This document shows, piece after piece, positions 25,787 to 34,369 of a stretch of DNA of 53,346 nucleotides (its first letter is position 1; every line of letters starts with the position of its first letter). Source of the DNA: Enhydrobacter aerosaccus (GTDB taxonomy: Bacteria > Pseudomonadota > Alphaproteobacteria > Reyranellales > Reyranellaceae); the NCBI GenBank assembly GCA_903832005.1, contig CAIKZO010000020.1, forward strand, positions 1-53,346, written 5' to 3'. A program made the translations under genes and the position numbers. The notes beneath the pieces were generated by a model. It did not search any database. It saw nothing but the letters and a program-made list of their open reading frames with translations, and had not been told where the DNA came from.

Positions 25787-27178
25787 TCACGCCGCCTCGG
25801 CGGTGAGCGTGAGCTTCTGGATGCCGGGCTGGGCATCCGGCGACAGGATGATCGTTCCCTTCAGGCGCCCCTTCTCGCAGGCCAATGTGAACCGACCAGC
25901 CAATGCGTGCGTCGGTTCGATCGATTCGAGACGGCCTTCGCCCAGCGTTGCCTTGAGCCCGGCCAGCTCAGCATCGCGAAAGCGGGCCGGCGTATCGAGC
26001 AGGAAATTGACGGCGAACACAGAGGCGGCAACTTCGATGCGGCCAGCGGCGTAGGCGGCAACGATCGCCTCGACCGCGCGCTTGAGCGCCGCCGACGGCG
26101 TCGCGACCACGCGCGGGGGTGCTGCGTCCCAAAGCATCTCGGCAACGCGCCAGGTCATGCGCGACATCGGCGCGTAGGTCTTGTTGCCGAAGGCGAAGAC
26201 GCCCCAGCCGCGCTCCGGCAGCATCAGCACATGCGAGCCATAGCCCGGCAGGCCGCCAGAGTGATGCAATAGCCGGCCGAGCTTGGGATCGAGCGAACTC
26301 ATGAGACCGTCGCCATAGGCGGTCGGTGTATTGGGGTGGCCGTCGATTGGAAACGGCGGCGCATGCCAGAGCGCGAGTTCGCGTACGCTGGCGCGACGCA
26401 CCGGTCCCTGCTCGGGATCGTCGCGCGCCGGCCACGCACTCAGCAGGAAGGCGACGTAACGCGCATAATCGGGCACCGTCGTCACGAGACCGCCCATGGC
26501 GCCCACCTCGCCGTCGGGCTCGATCCGCTCTCGCGACCATTGTCCGTCGTCGAGGCGATAAGGCTGCGCGTAGTCTTCGCGTAGCGCGGCGAAAGCATCG
26601 AACGTCGTGCGGTCCATGCCGAGCGGCGCGAGGATCGTGCGGCGGATATACGACTGATACGGCTCGCCACTCACATTGGTGATCACGCGACCGGCAAATC
26701 CATAGCCGAGATTGCTGTATTCGAACGCGATGCCCGGCGGTCGCGCGAACAGCGTACCCGTCGCCATCATCGCGTCGAGTTCGGCGGGTGTCATGCCAAG
26801 CACGCGATCACCCCACGGATCGTCGGTGACGAAGCCTGCGGTGTGCGTGATCAGGTGGCGCACCGTGACCGGTGCACTGTCGAGCGTCGCGGGCCGCACC
26901 GAGGCGAACTGCGGCACATATTCCGCCACCGGCGCGTCGAGCGCGAGGCGCCCCTTATCCCGTAAAGACAGGATCGCAAGCGCCGTCATGTTCTTGGTCA
27001 TCGAGGCGATGCGGAAGCCCGTCGCCGGCGCGATCGGGCGCGCGGCTTCGACGTCCGCACGCCCGACCGTCGTTACATGCACGAGCCGGCCGTCCTGGAC
27101 GATGCCAGCTGCAACGCCGGGGATCCAGAGTTCCTGGGCGAAAGCCGCGTACGCGGCGTCGATGTCGGTGAAATTCAT
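25787..27178 (-). CDS. Serine beta-lactamase-fold hydrolase
   Basis: 463-residue serine hydrolase of the class C beta-lactamase/esterase/DD-peptidase family. The nucleophile motif is Ser59-Met-Thr-Lys62 in 'IASMTKNMTAL', the second motif is Tyr-Ser-Asn in 'FEYSNLGYG', and the third is 'HHSGG'. No signal peptide is visible, so it is probably a cytoplasmic or weakly exported esterase/peptidase rather than a resistance enzyme. After about 350 residues a beta-rich C-terminal extension ends the protein. It is divergent from radC. Confidence 0.8.
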   Translation of the reverse strand: MNFTDIDAAYAAFAQELWIPGVAAGIVQDGRLVHVTTVGRADVEAARPIAPATGFRIASMTKNMTALAILSLRDKGRLALDAPVAEYVPQFASVRPATLDSAPVTVRHLITHTAGFVTDDPWGDRVLGMTPAELDAMMATGTLFARPPGIAFEYSNLGYGFAGRVITNVSGEPYQSYIRRTILAPLGMDRTTFDAFAALREDYAQPYRLDDGQWSRERIEPDGEVGAMGGLVTTVPDYARYVAFLLSAWPARDDPEQGPVRRASVRELALWHAPPFPIDGHPNTPTAYGDGLMSSLDPKLGRLLHHSGGLPGYGSHVLMLPERGWGVFAFGNKTYAPMSRMTWRVAEMLWDAAPPRVVATPSAALKRAVEAIVAAYAAGRIEVAASVFAVNFLLDTPARFRDAELAGLKATLGEGRLESIEPTHALAGRFTLACEKGRLKGTIILSPDAQPGIQKLTLTAEAA

Positions 27179-27261
27179 GCCCGCACCCTAAAGCATGGAC
27201 CGTCTCGGCTTAAACATCGTCCTGCCGCGTTTCTGCCCCGGTTGCATGGAAACATTACCGC

Positions 27262-28086
27262 ATGGGGAGAGCACGAAAGGCGACGATCGAGGAGGCGAGC
27301 GCGGCGGATGACGCGCTGCTGGCCCTTCTCGCCGCCGGCCTCCGCCTCCAGTCGACCGACCAGCTCTGGCGCGTGAGCGGCAACACGCTGGCGCACCGCA
27401 CCCTGCTGCGCGACGCCGGCGGCAACTGGAACCGCCTCGACCAGTGCTGGGAATTCACGGGCGAAGACCCGACGCCCAAGATCAAGGCCGCGCTCGACGC
27501 GACGCCGGTCACCGCGGGCCACAACAGCGGCAGCGGTCTCGCCGAACCCGCGCCGCACTATCACGGCCACCGCGCGCGGCTACGTGACCGAGTGCTGAAG
27601 GCTGGTATCGAGTCCCTGCCCGACTACGAACTGCTGGAGCTGATCCTGTTCTATGCGATCGAGCGGATCGACACCAAGCCGCTGGCCAAGCGGCTGCTCG
27701 AGCGCTTCGGCACTCTGGGCGACATCTTCGCAGCCGAGCCCGCGCAGCTGCGCGAATTCGAGATCGACCAGCGCACGCTCGTCCTGTTCAAGGCCATGCG
27801 CGAGTCGGGCCGGCGCCTGGCCGAGCGCAAGGTCAAGGACATGCCGATCATGACCAACTGGCAGCAGCTCCTCGACTACTGCCATGCCGCGCTCGCGCAC
27901 GAGAAGACCGAGCAGTTCCGCATCTTCTTCCTCGACCGCAAGAACGTGCTGATCGCCGATGAGGTCCAGCAGCGCGGCACGATCGACCACACGCCGGTCT
28001 ATCCGCGCGAGGTGGTGAAGCGCGCCCTGGCCTTGAACGCTGCGGCACTGATCCTGGTGCACAACCATCCAACTCAGCCTATTTAG
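27262..28086 (+). pseudogene. radC: radC-family gene truncated by an integrated element
   Basis: 274-residue open frame of the RadC/UPF0758 family. It has an N-terminal extension of about 100 residues, then the family block from 'HYHGHRARLRDRVLKAG', and the JAB/JAMM domain with 'FRIFFLDRKNVLIADEV' and 'RGTIDHTPVYPREVVKRAL'. The frame ends right after the metal-binding 'VHNHP' motif, reading TQPI and a stop; normal members continue with Ser-Gly and about eight residues later the Asp metal ligand, plus some 30 more residues. The integrase gene begins 177 bases later. The rest of radC was not found in the window, so this looks like the left (attL) junction of an element. The protein is probably inactive. 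Confidence 0.75.
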
Positions 28087-28263
28087 ATCACGCTTAGTCA
28101 CGCAACATCCCATTGAATCACTTATGGTTTTGGCTTGTTTAGAGGTCGGCCACTGTGGCAAATTGGGGTCGGTTTTAAGGGGAATCAATCGCCCTTCTGA
28201 CCCCAGTCGCCGACCCCTGCCTACCGCCTACTGACCCCACTTAAAAGTCGAGGGGAGCACCAA
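28087..28263. other. Candidate attL and integrase upstream (arm-site) region
   Basis: No gene is seen in these 177 bases between the cut radC frame and the integrase start. The stretch holds two copies of CTGACCCCA (28197-28205 and 28231-28239), a related CGACCCCT at 28211, and a facing GGGGTCGGTTTTAA at 28165-28178, which is a partial inverted partner of the region around 28231-28246. Short direct and inverted copies next to an integrase are what one expects of recombinase arm sites or an integrase operator. This is an inference; the crossover point itself probably lies in the radC codons at about 28060-28075. Confidence 0.4.
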
Positions 28264-29562
28264 GTGCCAAGCCTTACCGATGGAGAGATCCGCCGCGCTC
28301 TGAAACAAGTGGAGCAGATCGGAAAACAGCTAAGCCTCGTCGATGGCGAGGGCCATGGCACTGGTCGTTTGATCCTGATCATGAAGCCGATGCCCACTCG
28401 CATCACGGCGGACTGGATGGCGCAGCAGTGGCGAGCTCAGAAGCGTCTCAAGAAGAAGCTCGGCTCGTATCCGTCAATGTCGCTTAGCAAAGCACGCGAA
28501 GTTTTTACCCGCGATTTCGCCGACGTCATCCAGAAGGGTCGCAGCATCAAAATCGCCGGCGACACCCGCCCGGGCACCGTGGCCGATCTTTTCGAAGCCT
28601 ATGTTGCTCACCTGAAGGCGTCAGGAAAGTCGTCCTGGAAGGAAGCGGAGAAAGGTTTCAACAAGATCGCCGACACGCTCGGCCGCGCTCGGCCGGCTCG
28701 TGACATCGAGCCCGGCGAAATCACGGATTTCATTCGGCCAATCTATGATCGCGGCAAACGTTCGATGGCGGATCACGTCCGCAGCTATATCCGATCCGCC
28801 TATAGTTGGGGCCTGAAATCGGAGCACGACTATCGCAGCGCGTCGCACCGGCGCTTTCAGCTCGTCTACAATCCCGCGGCCGGCATCCCCACCGAGCCCA
28901 AGAACGTCGGAACCCGCTGGCTTGATGTAGAAGAGTTCCTGCGTCTTTACCGGTGGCTGGAATGCCCTGACACGCCCGTTCATCCGCCTTACACGCGCGC
29001 CGTCCGCATTCTCATGCTCACCGGCCAGCGCGTCGAGGAAATCGCCCGTTTGCATGCCGATCAGTGGGACGCCAAGGAGCGGATCATCGACTGGTCGAAG
29101 ACCAAGAACGGTAAGCCGCACGCCATTCCCGTCCCAGAAGTCGCAGCAAAGCTGATAGAGTCAATCAAGCCCAACGCGCACGGCTGGTTTTTCCCGTCCG
29201 CGACCGATCCGACCAAGCCTGTCAGTCATGGCACACTTTACGCATTCATGTGGCGTCAGCGCGAACGCGAGGTGATCCCCGTCGTGACCAACCGGGATTT
29301 ACGCAGAACCTGGAAGACGCTGGCCGGACAGGCCGGCTTGTCGAAGGAAATTCGCGACCGGCTGCAAAACCACACGCTTCAAGACATCAGTTCGAAGAGC
29401 TACGATCGCTGGAACTACATGCCCGAGAAACGGGCCGCGATGAAGAAGTGGAATGCCTTCGTCCAGACGATGCTGAACAAGAAGAGCCCCAAGGCGGCAA
29501 AAGAGAAGCGCATGCCGACCGTCCATTGCGCCGCCGAAGAAGCGGCTCAACAGGCGGCCTGA
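28264..29562 (+). CDS. Tyrosine-type site-specific integrase (DUF4102/P4-like)
   Basis: 432-residue phage-type integrase. The N-terminal part (about 1-95) resembles the DUF4102 arm-binding domain ('KKKLGSYPSMSLSKARE'), followed by a core-binding domain and the catalytic domain. Catalytic residues: Arg256 in 'LTGQRVEEIARL', a Lys in the beta-hairpin 'KTKNGKPHAIPV', Arg348 in 'NRDLRRTWKTLAG', His370 in 'LQNHTLQDISS' and nucleophile Tyr380 in 'SKSYDRWNY'. The start is a GTG behind a GAGGGGAG ribosome site. It sits at the cut end of radC, so it is the likely agent of integration there. The last 40 residues are basic and variable. Confidence 0.9.
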   Translation: MPSLTDGEIRRALKQVEQIGKQLSLVDGEGHGTGRLILIMKPMPTRITADWMAQQWRAQKRLKKKLGSYPSMSLSKAREVFTRDFADVIQKGRSIKIAGDTRPGTVADLFEAYVAHLKASGKSSWKEAEKGFNKIADTLGRARPARDIEPGEITDFIRPIYDRGKRSMADHVRSYIRSAYSWGLKSEHDYRSASHRRFQLVYNPAAGIPTEPKNVGTRWLDVEEFLRLYRWLECPDTPVHPPYTRAVRILMLTGQRVEEIARLHADQWDAKERIIDWSKTKNGKPHAIPVPEVAAKLIESIKPNAHGWFFPSATDPTKPVSHGTLYAFMWRQREREVIPVVTNRDLRRTWKTLAGQAGLSKEIRDRLQNHTLQDISSKSYDRWNYMPEKRAAMKKWNAFVQTMLNKKSPKAAKEKRMPTVHCAAEEAAQQAA

Positions 29563-29564
29563 CG

Positions 29565-29850
29565 GTGACCAACGGACGTTCGCCACAACAGCCCGTGAAG
29601 AAAGGCGACGCCCCTCCGCCGATGACGGGAGCCGACGCCCACATTGCGGACGCAGAGGGTTACGTCACGCTGGTCGCGGAGCTGCTCTTTCGGTCAATCG
29701 CGAGCTCGTGCTCCTCTACTGGGGAATCGGCCCGGGGGCATTCTTTCTCGTCAGGTGAGCGAAGGCTGGGGCGCCAAAGTCATCGACTGGCTTGCGGTAG
29801 ATCTCGGGCGCGCCTTCCCGGAAATGACTGGCCTAGGCGCTTGTTCAAGC
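29565..29850 (+). pseudogene. Degraded DUF1016 (YhcG-like) N-terminal domain gene
   Basis: Pieces of a YhcG-type protein (DUF1016 N-domain, linked in the family to a PDDEXK nuclease) follow in different frames: 'DAEGYVTLVAEL' in the first, 'VNRELVLLYWGIG' in the second, and 'ILSRQVSEGWGAKVIDWLAVDLGRAFPEM'-type sequence in the third (about 29737-29835). The expected sequence between the first two pieces is shortened. Frameshifts and deletion make it a pseudogene. The following sequence to 30069 holds no convincing gene. Such genes are common cargo of defence-rich mobile DNA. Confidence 0.6.
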
Positions 29851-30069
29851 GGTACACGTCGGGGGCGGTCGACCACCGATCTGGCCAAACGACAATTGAA
29901 TGTTATCGTCCGATTATGTGGTGCGACCTACGGATGAGGAAACCGCAGTTCCGCTGGACGCGAACCCGATGCATTGGCGGAGCACTTGATCGCGAATGTG
30001 TCCCCGCCCTGTACGCCGCTAAATCACAATCTTAGGTTACGACAGCCCATGCGCTGACTGTTCGGGCAA

Positions 30070-30678
30070 TCAAAGTTGGCTAGCGACCCCGGGTGCCGTC
30101 AGCAGTTGCTCCATCTTCTGACCAAATGACGCAACAGGCGCCGTGTCCATGTTGCTCATCCCGCGGCCAAGATCGTCTGATCCCTGGACCTGACTCTCGC
30201 CCACGACTCGCCCGTTCGGAGCAACGACGGAAACCCGTAGGCTGAATTCCAGCTTAGTGCGTAGATATTTATCGCTCTTCCATTCCGACACCAGGACTAG
30301 AAGTCCCTTGCCGGCGGCGGTAGCAACCTTGGTCACAGCGACTGAGTCGCTTGTCGATGGCGGGAGCGTCACGACATTTACACTTGCGCCCTTGGCGCGT
30401 AGCGAATTTGCCAGAGCATTCGCCATGTCGTTTGCTAGGGGCTGACCCGACTTAGTGTTGACGTCGAACGGATTGCCGTATCCGCCACGCGACAGGCCAG
30501 TGAAGCTCTCCGATTTCTCTCTACTGACCACATAAGGCCGATGATCGAGAACGGCCACATTGATCGTCTGACTGGTAGTGCTGACGTCCACGCGCGCAGA
30601 ATCGAACTCCTGTTTCCGGCCAACCGCACAAGCGGCGACCAGACTGGCCATTATCAGCGTGAGAACAATCGTGCGCAA
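30070..30678 (-). CDS. Lipoprotein of unknown function
   Basis: 202-residue predicted lipoprotein: signal peptide MRTIVLTLIMASLVAAC with lipobox LVAAC (Cys17). The mature part has 'INVAVLDHRPYVVSRE', 'PFDVNTKSGQPLANDMANALANSLRAKGASV' and 'ATAAGKGLLVLVSEWKSDKY', a mixed alpha/beta layout recalling periplasmic lipoproteins involved in envelope assembly, but no family is fixed. The gene is AT-richer than neighbouring radC. It lies on the opposite strand to the integrase and 70 bases downstream of galE on the same strand, so the two might share a transcript. Confidence 0.65.
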   Translation of the reverse strand: MRTIVLTLIMASLVAACAVGRKQEFDSARVDVSTTSQTINVAVLDHRPYVVSREKSESFTGLSRGGYGNPFDVNTKSGQPLANDMANALANSLRAKGASVNVVTLPPSTSDSVAVTKVATAAGKGLLVLVSEWKSDKYLRTKLEFSLRVSVVAPNGRVVGESQVQGSDDLGRGMSNMDTAPVASFGQKMEQLLTAPGVASQL

Positions 30679-30748
30679 AGGTCTCTCCTTAGATCTTCTC
30701 CGGTTTTCTAAACTAACGAATGCCAGAAACTCCTCTATCAGGACAGAC

Positions 30749-31747
30749 CTAATTGAATGCTTTTAGGGCATCAGTGCATGCTTCCTCTAAGGATCGATGC
30801 GCCCGCCATTTGAGCGTCGCGGCGCTGAAGGTCGGATCCGCTACACTGATTGAGATGTCGCCTGCTCGCCGTGGTCTCTCGCGTCTAAGGATCGGCCTTT
30901 CACCGACCCGCTCCATTGTGCCGATCAGTTCAAGAACAGAGCATGGCCTGCCGGTCCCCAAATTAAATGTCCACTGATTGCTGCTTTTGCCGGTGGGGTC
31001 AGAAAGGAATGCCAGAGCCGCAAGACACCCATCTGCAATATCAATTACATGGACAAAGTCCCGGATCGCGGATCGATCCGGTGTGTCATGGTCAGTCCCG
31101 TAGATTTCGATCGCTCTTCGGTGATGCCGAGCCGCTAGCACGCACGAAAGAAGGTCCTCCGGTTGACGCGCAAAGTGATTTCGGAGCAGGCCAGACGGAT
31201 GCGCGCCGATGGGATTGAAGCAGCGTAGGCTGCACGTCTTGAGTTCTACTCGTGTACGCGCGGCATCTCTCAGTAGCTGCTCGCACGCAAGCTTAGTACT
31301 GGCATAGGGAGTGGGAGGGGAAAGAATGTCGGTCTCGCCGGCTCGTGAGGAATGCTGCACGCCGTAAACAGCGGCCGAGGAGCAAAAAACGAATTTATCC
31401 ACGCCCGCCCTCAACGTCTCCTCCAGCAGAATCGTTGTCCCGCCCACGTTGATGTCGTGGTAGCGCTCAGGATGTCGAATTGAGTCCGGCGAGGACTTCA
31501 AGGCCGCAAAATGCAAGATGGCGTCAAAGCCATCTTGGCCCAGCGTTTCTCGGATGCGGAGCCGATCACGGACATCGGCCTCAATCCAAGTCAACTCCTT
31601 GCCCGAGACTTCCATGATTTTGCTCAGATTGTCGCGATCGCTGTTCGAGAAGTTGTCGACCACGACCACGTCATGGCCTGCTTCCAACAAGCGAGCACAA
31701 ACATGTGACCCGATGTATCCAGCACCGCCGGTTATCAGAAGACGCAT
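30749..31747 (-). CDS. galE: UDP-glucose 4-epimerase family protein (GalE-like)
   Basis: 332-residue extended SDR enzyme, cytosolic, that interconverts UDP-glucose and UDP-galactose in the characterised family. NAD-binding motif 'TGGAGYIGSH' (6-15), acidic end of strand two 'VVVDNFSNS', catalytic Ser123/Ser124 in 'FCSSAAVYG' and Tyr148-xxx-Lys152 in 'PYASTKLACEQ'. Length is that of GalE. Placed at the left end of the aryl polyene block, it could supply a sugar nucleotide for envelope glycans or the APE head-group, but it is on the other strand and may be independent cargo. Confidence 0.85.
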   Translation of the reverse strand: MRLLITGGAGYIGSHVCARLLEAGHDVVVVDNFSNSDRDNLSKIMEVSGKELTWIEADVRDRLRIRETLGQDGFDAILHFAALKSSPDSIRHPERYHDINVGGTTILLEETLRAGVDKFVFCSSAAVYGVQHSSRAGETDILSPPTPYASTKLACEQLLRDAARTRVELKTCSLRCFNPIGAHPSGLLRNHFARQPEDLLSCVLAARHHRRAIEIYGTDHDTPDRSAIRDFVHVIDIADGCLAALAFLSDPTGKSSNQWTFNLGTGRPCSVLELIGTMERVGERPILRRERPRRAGDISISVADPTFSAATLKWRAHRSLEEACTDALKAFN

Positions 31748-31870
31748 GATCGTGGTTCTTCAGTCGCTGGTTTCACCGATTGGTAGAATGCGGCAGGAGA
31801 AATTCACCCAACTTGTTTGCGACAATGCCCATCTGTATATTTTCCCGGGAAAACACGTTGGGGATCCGAA

Positions 31871-32308
31871 ATGCGACGAACGCTATCTGTTGCAGTGCTT
31901 ATTGCTTCTACGTCTATTCACCAGGCTCACGCTCGAGACACGGAATACAATCTTCCGATCGCCGATGCGATGCAAGATGCTGAGCTAAGGAAGAATCTTG
32001 GCCGCGACATTGCCTACTATTTTGGGGGGCAGCCGACGCCGCCCGTCAACAAGAGCTTCGGCGATTTCGTGACCAACAAGAAGAGCAACTCGTTCGGAAG
32101 GCCGGATATCGAAGCCTGTAGATGGGCAATGTTATCGGCCCTTCTACAACTTCAAGAGAGAGCCAGGCAATTAGGCGCCGATGCGGTCGTTGACATCGTG
32201 AGCTACTACAAAAAGAACACGAAACCGAGCACGACCGAGTATGTCTGTCATGCAGGGGCTTTCGTCGCAGGTGTGGCTCTGAAGGGGACTTTCGTGAAGC
32301 TGAAGTAG
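31871..32308 (+). CDS. Exported small protein, often annotated excinuclease-like
   Basis: 145-residue protein with a signal peptide (MRRTLSVAVLIASTSIHQAH, cleavage after HARD region). The mature part has 'IADAMQDAELRKNLGRDIAYYFGGQPTP', 'NKKSNSF', 'ACRWAMLSALLQLQERARQLGADAVVDIVSYYKKN' and 'YVCHAGAFVAGVALKGTFVKL'. From memory, homologues carry the doubtful label excinuclease ATPase subunit; nothing here supports a nuclease or ATPase role. It contains two Cys that could form a disulfide. I started at the ATG before the signal peptide. It converges with the phosphopantetheinyl transferase gene, and similar small exported proteins accompany APE clusters, so an envelope role is possible. Confidence 0.6.
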   Translation: MRRTLSVAVLIASTSIHQAHARDTEYNLPIADAMQDAELRKNLGRDIAYYFGGQPTPPVNKSFGDFVTNKKSNSFGRPDIEACRWAMLSALLQLQERARQLGADAVVDIVSYYKKNTKPSTTEYVCHAGAFVAGVALKGTFVKLK

Positions 32309-32325
32309 GAACGTCGAACGTCCCT

Positions 32326-33033
32326 TCATTGACACTCGATTTCAAACCTCGAACTGGCGATCGGTGTCGCTATCATTGCTTTTGTTGCATCGTCTGAACT
32401 CAATTGGAGAGCCAATGCCAAGCTAAAATCGCTATTGAATACGTCATGACCGATCAGCCATGTGCCCTGGCTCACCGCCCACGCGCCATCGACCAAAGCG
32501 TCCGGCGTCCGATCGATCCGGTCTAGCGCCTCTTCCAAGCCTTTTCCCGTTGCCTTGCTGATCGCTTCGCGCACGGTCCAGGTTCGATAGAATGCCTTCA
32601 ATCCCTCGATCGCGACTGCACGCACTTCCGATTGGCCGAACGCTGCTGTTGCAAGACCAACGAAATCCCGGGCTGGGTTCTGCCACTCAATATCAATACC
32701 AATCGGTCCATCGATGCTCACCGCAGCGGCAACCAATGAACCAGTATGGGAGATCGAGATATGACGCTCTCCCCCTTTACCAATCGCGATCGGTTTTCCC
32801 CGCTGCGTTGTCTCGACATTCCATGGTCCGGGGCCAGTCTGCGCCAACAACTGCAGGGCGAGCGCCCGCCCTAATCGATGGCGAGTTTCTGCACCCCGCT
32901 GCAAGTTCGTACTGCATCGAACGCGGCTTGCGCTCTTCAATCTCGGGGCCAGGAGGGCATTAGAGACTGGTGTGTCCATCGCGACGATGGCCCAAAGTAA
33001 CGGATGCTTGGACGATGTTGCGACTCTAGTCAT
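32326..33033 (-). CDS. 4'-phosphopantetheinyl transferase (Sfp-type)
   Basis: 235-residue cytosolic enzyme that moves phosphopantetheine from CoA to the Ser of carrier proteins. Metal and CoA motifs: 'ISISHTGSLVAAAV' (92-105), 'GIDIEW' with Asp114 and Glu116, and 'WTVREAISKATGKGL' with Trp152, Glu155, Lys160. This matches the Sfp/AcpT group. It is divergent from the block holding two ACP genes (35,110 and 35,394) and is the obvious activator of both. A PPTase of this kind is a regular part of APE clusters, where it is usually the gene just before the chain-length factor. Confidence 0.85.
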   Translation of the reverse strand: MTRVATSSKHPLLWAIVAMDTPVSNALLAPRLKSASRVRCSTNLQRGAETRHRLGRALALQLLAQTGPGPWNVETTQRGKPIAIGKGGERHISISHTGSLVAAAVSIDGPIGIDIEWQNPARDFVGLATAAFGQSEVRAVAIEGLKAFYRTWTVREAISKATGKGLEEALDRIDRTPDALVDGAWAVSQGTWLIGHDVFNSDFSLALALQLSSDDATKAMIATPIASSRFEIECQ

Positions 33034-33108
33034 CTGGCAATGGAGCGTTAGATCACCTGAATTGGCAACATTTAGAAAGCACCTAAGTAATCAATATTCC
33101 AGCTCCGG

Positions 33109-33137
33109 TTGACCGGTGCGGTGAATCCAAACACTAT
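33109..33137 (+). promoter_or_regulatory. Candidate promoter of the APE block
   Basis: A TTGACC box (33109-33114) is followed after 17 bases by CACTAT (33132-33137), then a G-rich ribosome site and the ATG at 33158. The -35 box is five of six to consensus, the -10 box only three of six. It lies in the 124-base divergent region between the PPTase and the lipoprotein gene that heads the operon. No repressor site was recognised. Confidence 0.35.
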
Positions 33138-33157
33138 GAGTGTGGGGTGGGGGCTAA

Positions 33158-33556
33158 ATGAAAAAACTAATCATATTTGTACTATTCGCGTTAGCCGCGA
33201 CAGGCTGCTCGGGTGAGAACACGAACGTCGAGCGCATTTATATAGTGCAGAATCATCCGGTCGCAGCTGCCTCGCGCGGCTTGAGCGCCACTGCAGTCTC
33301 AGAAATCATAGCTACGGCAGCCAAATCCCGAGGCTGGACTGTAGAGCGTGTCGGTGCGACCGAGATCAAAGCCACACTAAAGTGGGAAGATCATGCTGCC
33401 ATCGTCAGTATTACCAATGACGAGCAGGGCTTTTCGATCAACAACAACGGATCGGTGAATCTCCGCGATCATGGCGGCGTGATCCATAAGCGATACAACA
33501 CGCGCGTTCGCGAATTGGAAGCCGCGATCGAGCAACAGTTGGCAAATAAGCCGTAG
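33158..33556 (+). CDS. Small lipoprotein heading the APE operon
   Basis: 132-residue predicted lipoprotein: MKKLIIFVLFALAATGCSG with lipobox ATGC (Cys17). The mature domain 'AVSEIIATAAKSRGWTVERVG', 'IKATLKWEDHAAIVSIT', 'FSINNNGSVNL' and 'VIHKRYNTRVRELEAAIEQQL' is the same family as the protein at 47,235-47,654 on the far side of the operon. The G-rich ribosome site sits six bases upstream of the ATG. It ends 24 bases before the chain-length-factor gene, so it is likely the first cistron. Function unknown; outer-membrane attachment and a role in pigment handling are guesses. Confidence 0.65.
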   Translation: MKKLIIFVLFALAATGCSGENTNVERIYIVQNHPVAAASRGLSATAVSEIIATAAKSRGWTVERVGATEIKATLKWEDHAAIVSITNDEQGFSINNNGSVNLRDHGGVIHKRYNTRVRELEAAIEQQLANKP

Positions 33557-33580
33557 GCGGTTCGAGAAGGTTTCCAGAAG

Positions 33581-34369
33581 ATGACCGGCACCCTCAGTAA
33601 GGCGGCCTCTTCGCTCACGAATCAAACATCGACACTAAGTTTCTCCGTTGTCCGATGGGCCGCGTGGGCGCCAGGACGTGAGACGCCGGCGGAGTGGCGT
33701 GCATGGGCCGGCGGCGGGATTCAAGAGGGCGGCGACGCGGTCCAGCCTCAAGCGCTGCCAATGATGTTGCGTCGCCGGCTCAGTGTTTTCGGACAACGCC
33801 TGGTGAACGCGATCGCCGCATGCGCCGAGGGTGCACCCGCGGCGCGCTATGTCCTCAGCACCCGCCACGGCGAACTTTCGCGCGCGCTCAACATCCTGAA
33901 GGACATCGAAGCGGAGACCCTGCCGTCACCCACCGACTTCAGCATGGCGATCCATCACGCTTTGCTCGGATTGTTGTCGATCCATTCGGACAACCGCATG
34001 GGGCACACCGCCCTTTCGGCTGGCTGGGACAGTTTCGCGGCGGGACTGCTGGAGGCGGCGATGTGCGTTACGGAGCGACCTGATCAGCCCGTTATCGTCG
34101 TTCACGCCGACCAGCCGCTGCCGGCGGAGTACGATGCCTTCCGCGAGGACGACGACACCAGTCTGCCCTTGATCGTCGCCTTGGCGATAGGCCGCCCGAC
34201 CGGCGCGCCCGGCGAGGATATCTCACTTCAGCTTGTCCCCCATACGACCGGGGAAGCGCCGTCCACGACCATGGCGGCCGACTTCCTGCGGTTTTTTCTC
34301 TCCAACGAGTCGAGCGCCCACGCGGTTGGCCGACGCTCGGACTGGGTCTGGCGCCGTGCCGCTTCTTAG
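33581..34369 (+). CDS. apeC: APE chain-length factor (ketosynthase-like, ApeC)
   Basis: 262-residue beta-ketoacyl-synthase-like N-terminal-domain protein (PF13723 type). It keeps features such as 'MMLRRRLSVFGQRLVNAIAAC', 'VLSTRHGELSRALNILKDIE' and 'TDFSMAIHHALLGLLSI', but has no thiolase-fold catalytic Cys-His-His set and is half the normal ketosynthase length, as expected for the chain-length factor that partners ApeO. In the studied APE system the O:C heterodimer sets polyene length. The start was placed at the ATG after GAGAAGG. Its end overlaps the acyltransferase gene by 14 bases. Confidence 0.8.
   Translation: MTGTLSKAASSLTNQTSTLSFSVVRWAAWAPGRETPAEWRAWAGGGIQEGGDAVQPQALPMMLRRRLSVFGQRLVNAIAACAEGAPAARYVLSTRHGELSRALNILKDIEAETLPSPTDFSMAIHHALLGLLSIHSDNRMGHTALSAGWDSFAAGLLEAAMCVTERPDQPVIVVHADQPLPAEYDAFREDDDTSLPLIVALAIGRPTGAPGEDISLQLVPHTTGEAPSTTMAADFLRFFLSNESSAHAVGRRSDWVWRRAAS

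Noticed and set aside
511..28105. A 13-base exact repeat (CTTAGTCACGCAA) at 511-523 and 28093-28105
   Set aside because: It lies close to both a gene end and the candidate attL region, but repeats of this length are expected by chance many times in 53 kb and the flanks differ.
29296..29310. Integrase box with Arg in place of the usual His (NRDLRRTW)
   Set aside because: I believe this form is normal in one DUF4102 subfamily, and Arg348, His370 and Tyr380 are in place, so inactivity is not inferred.
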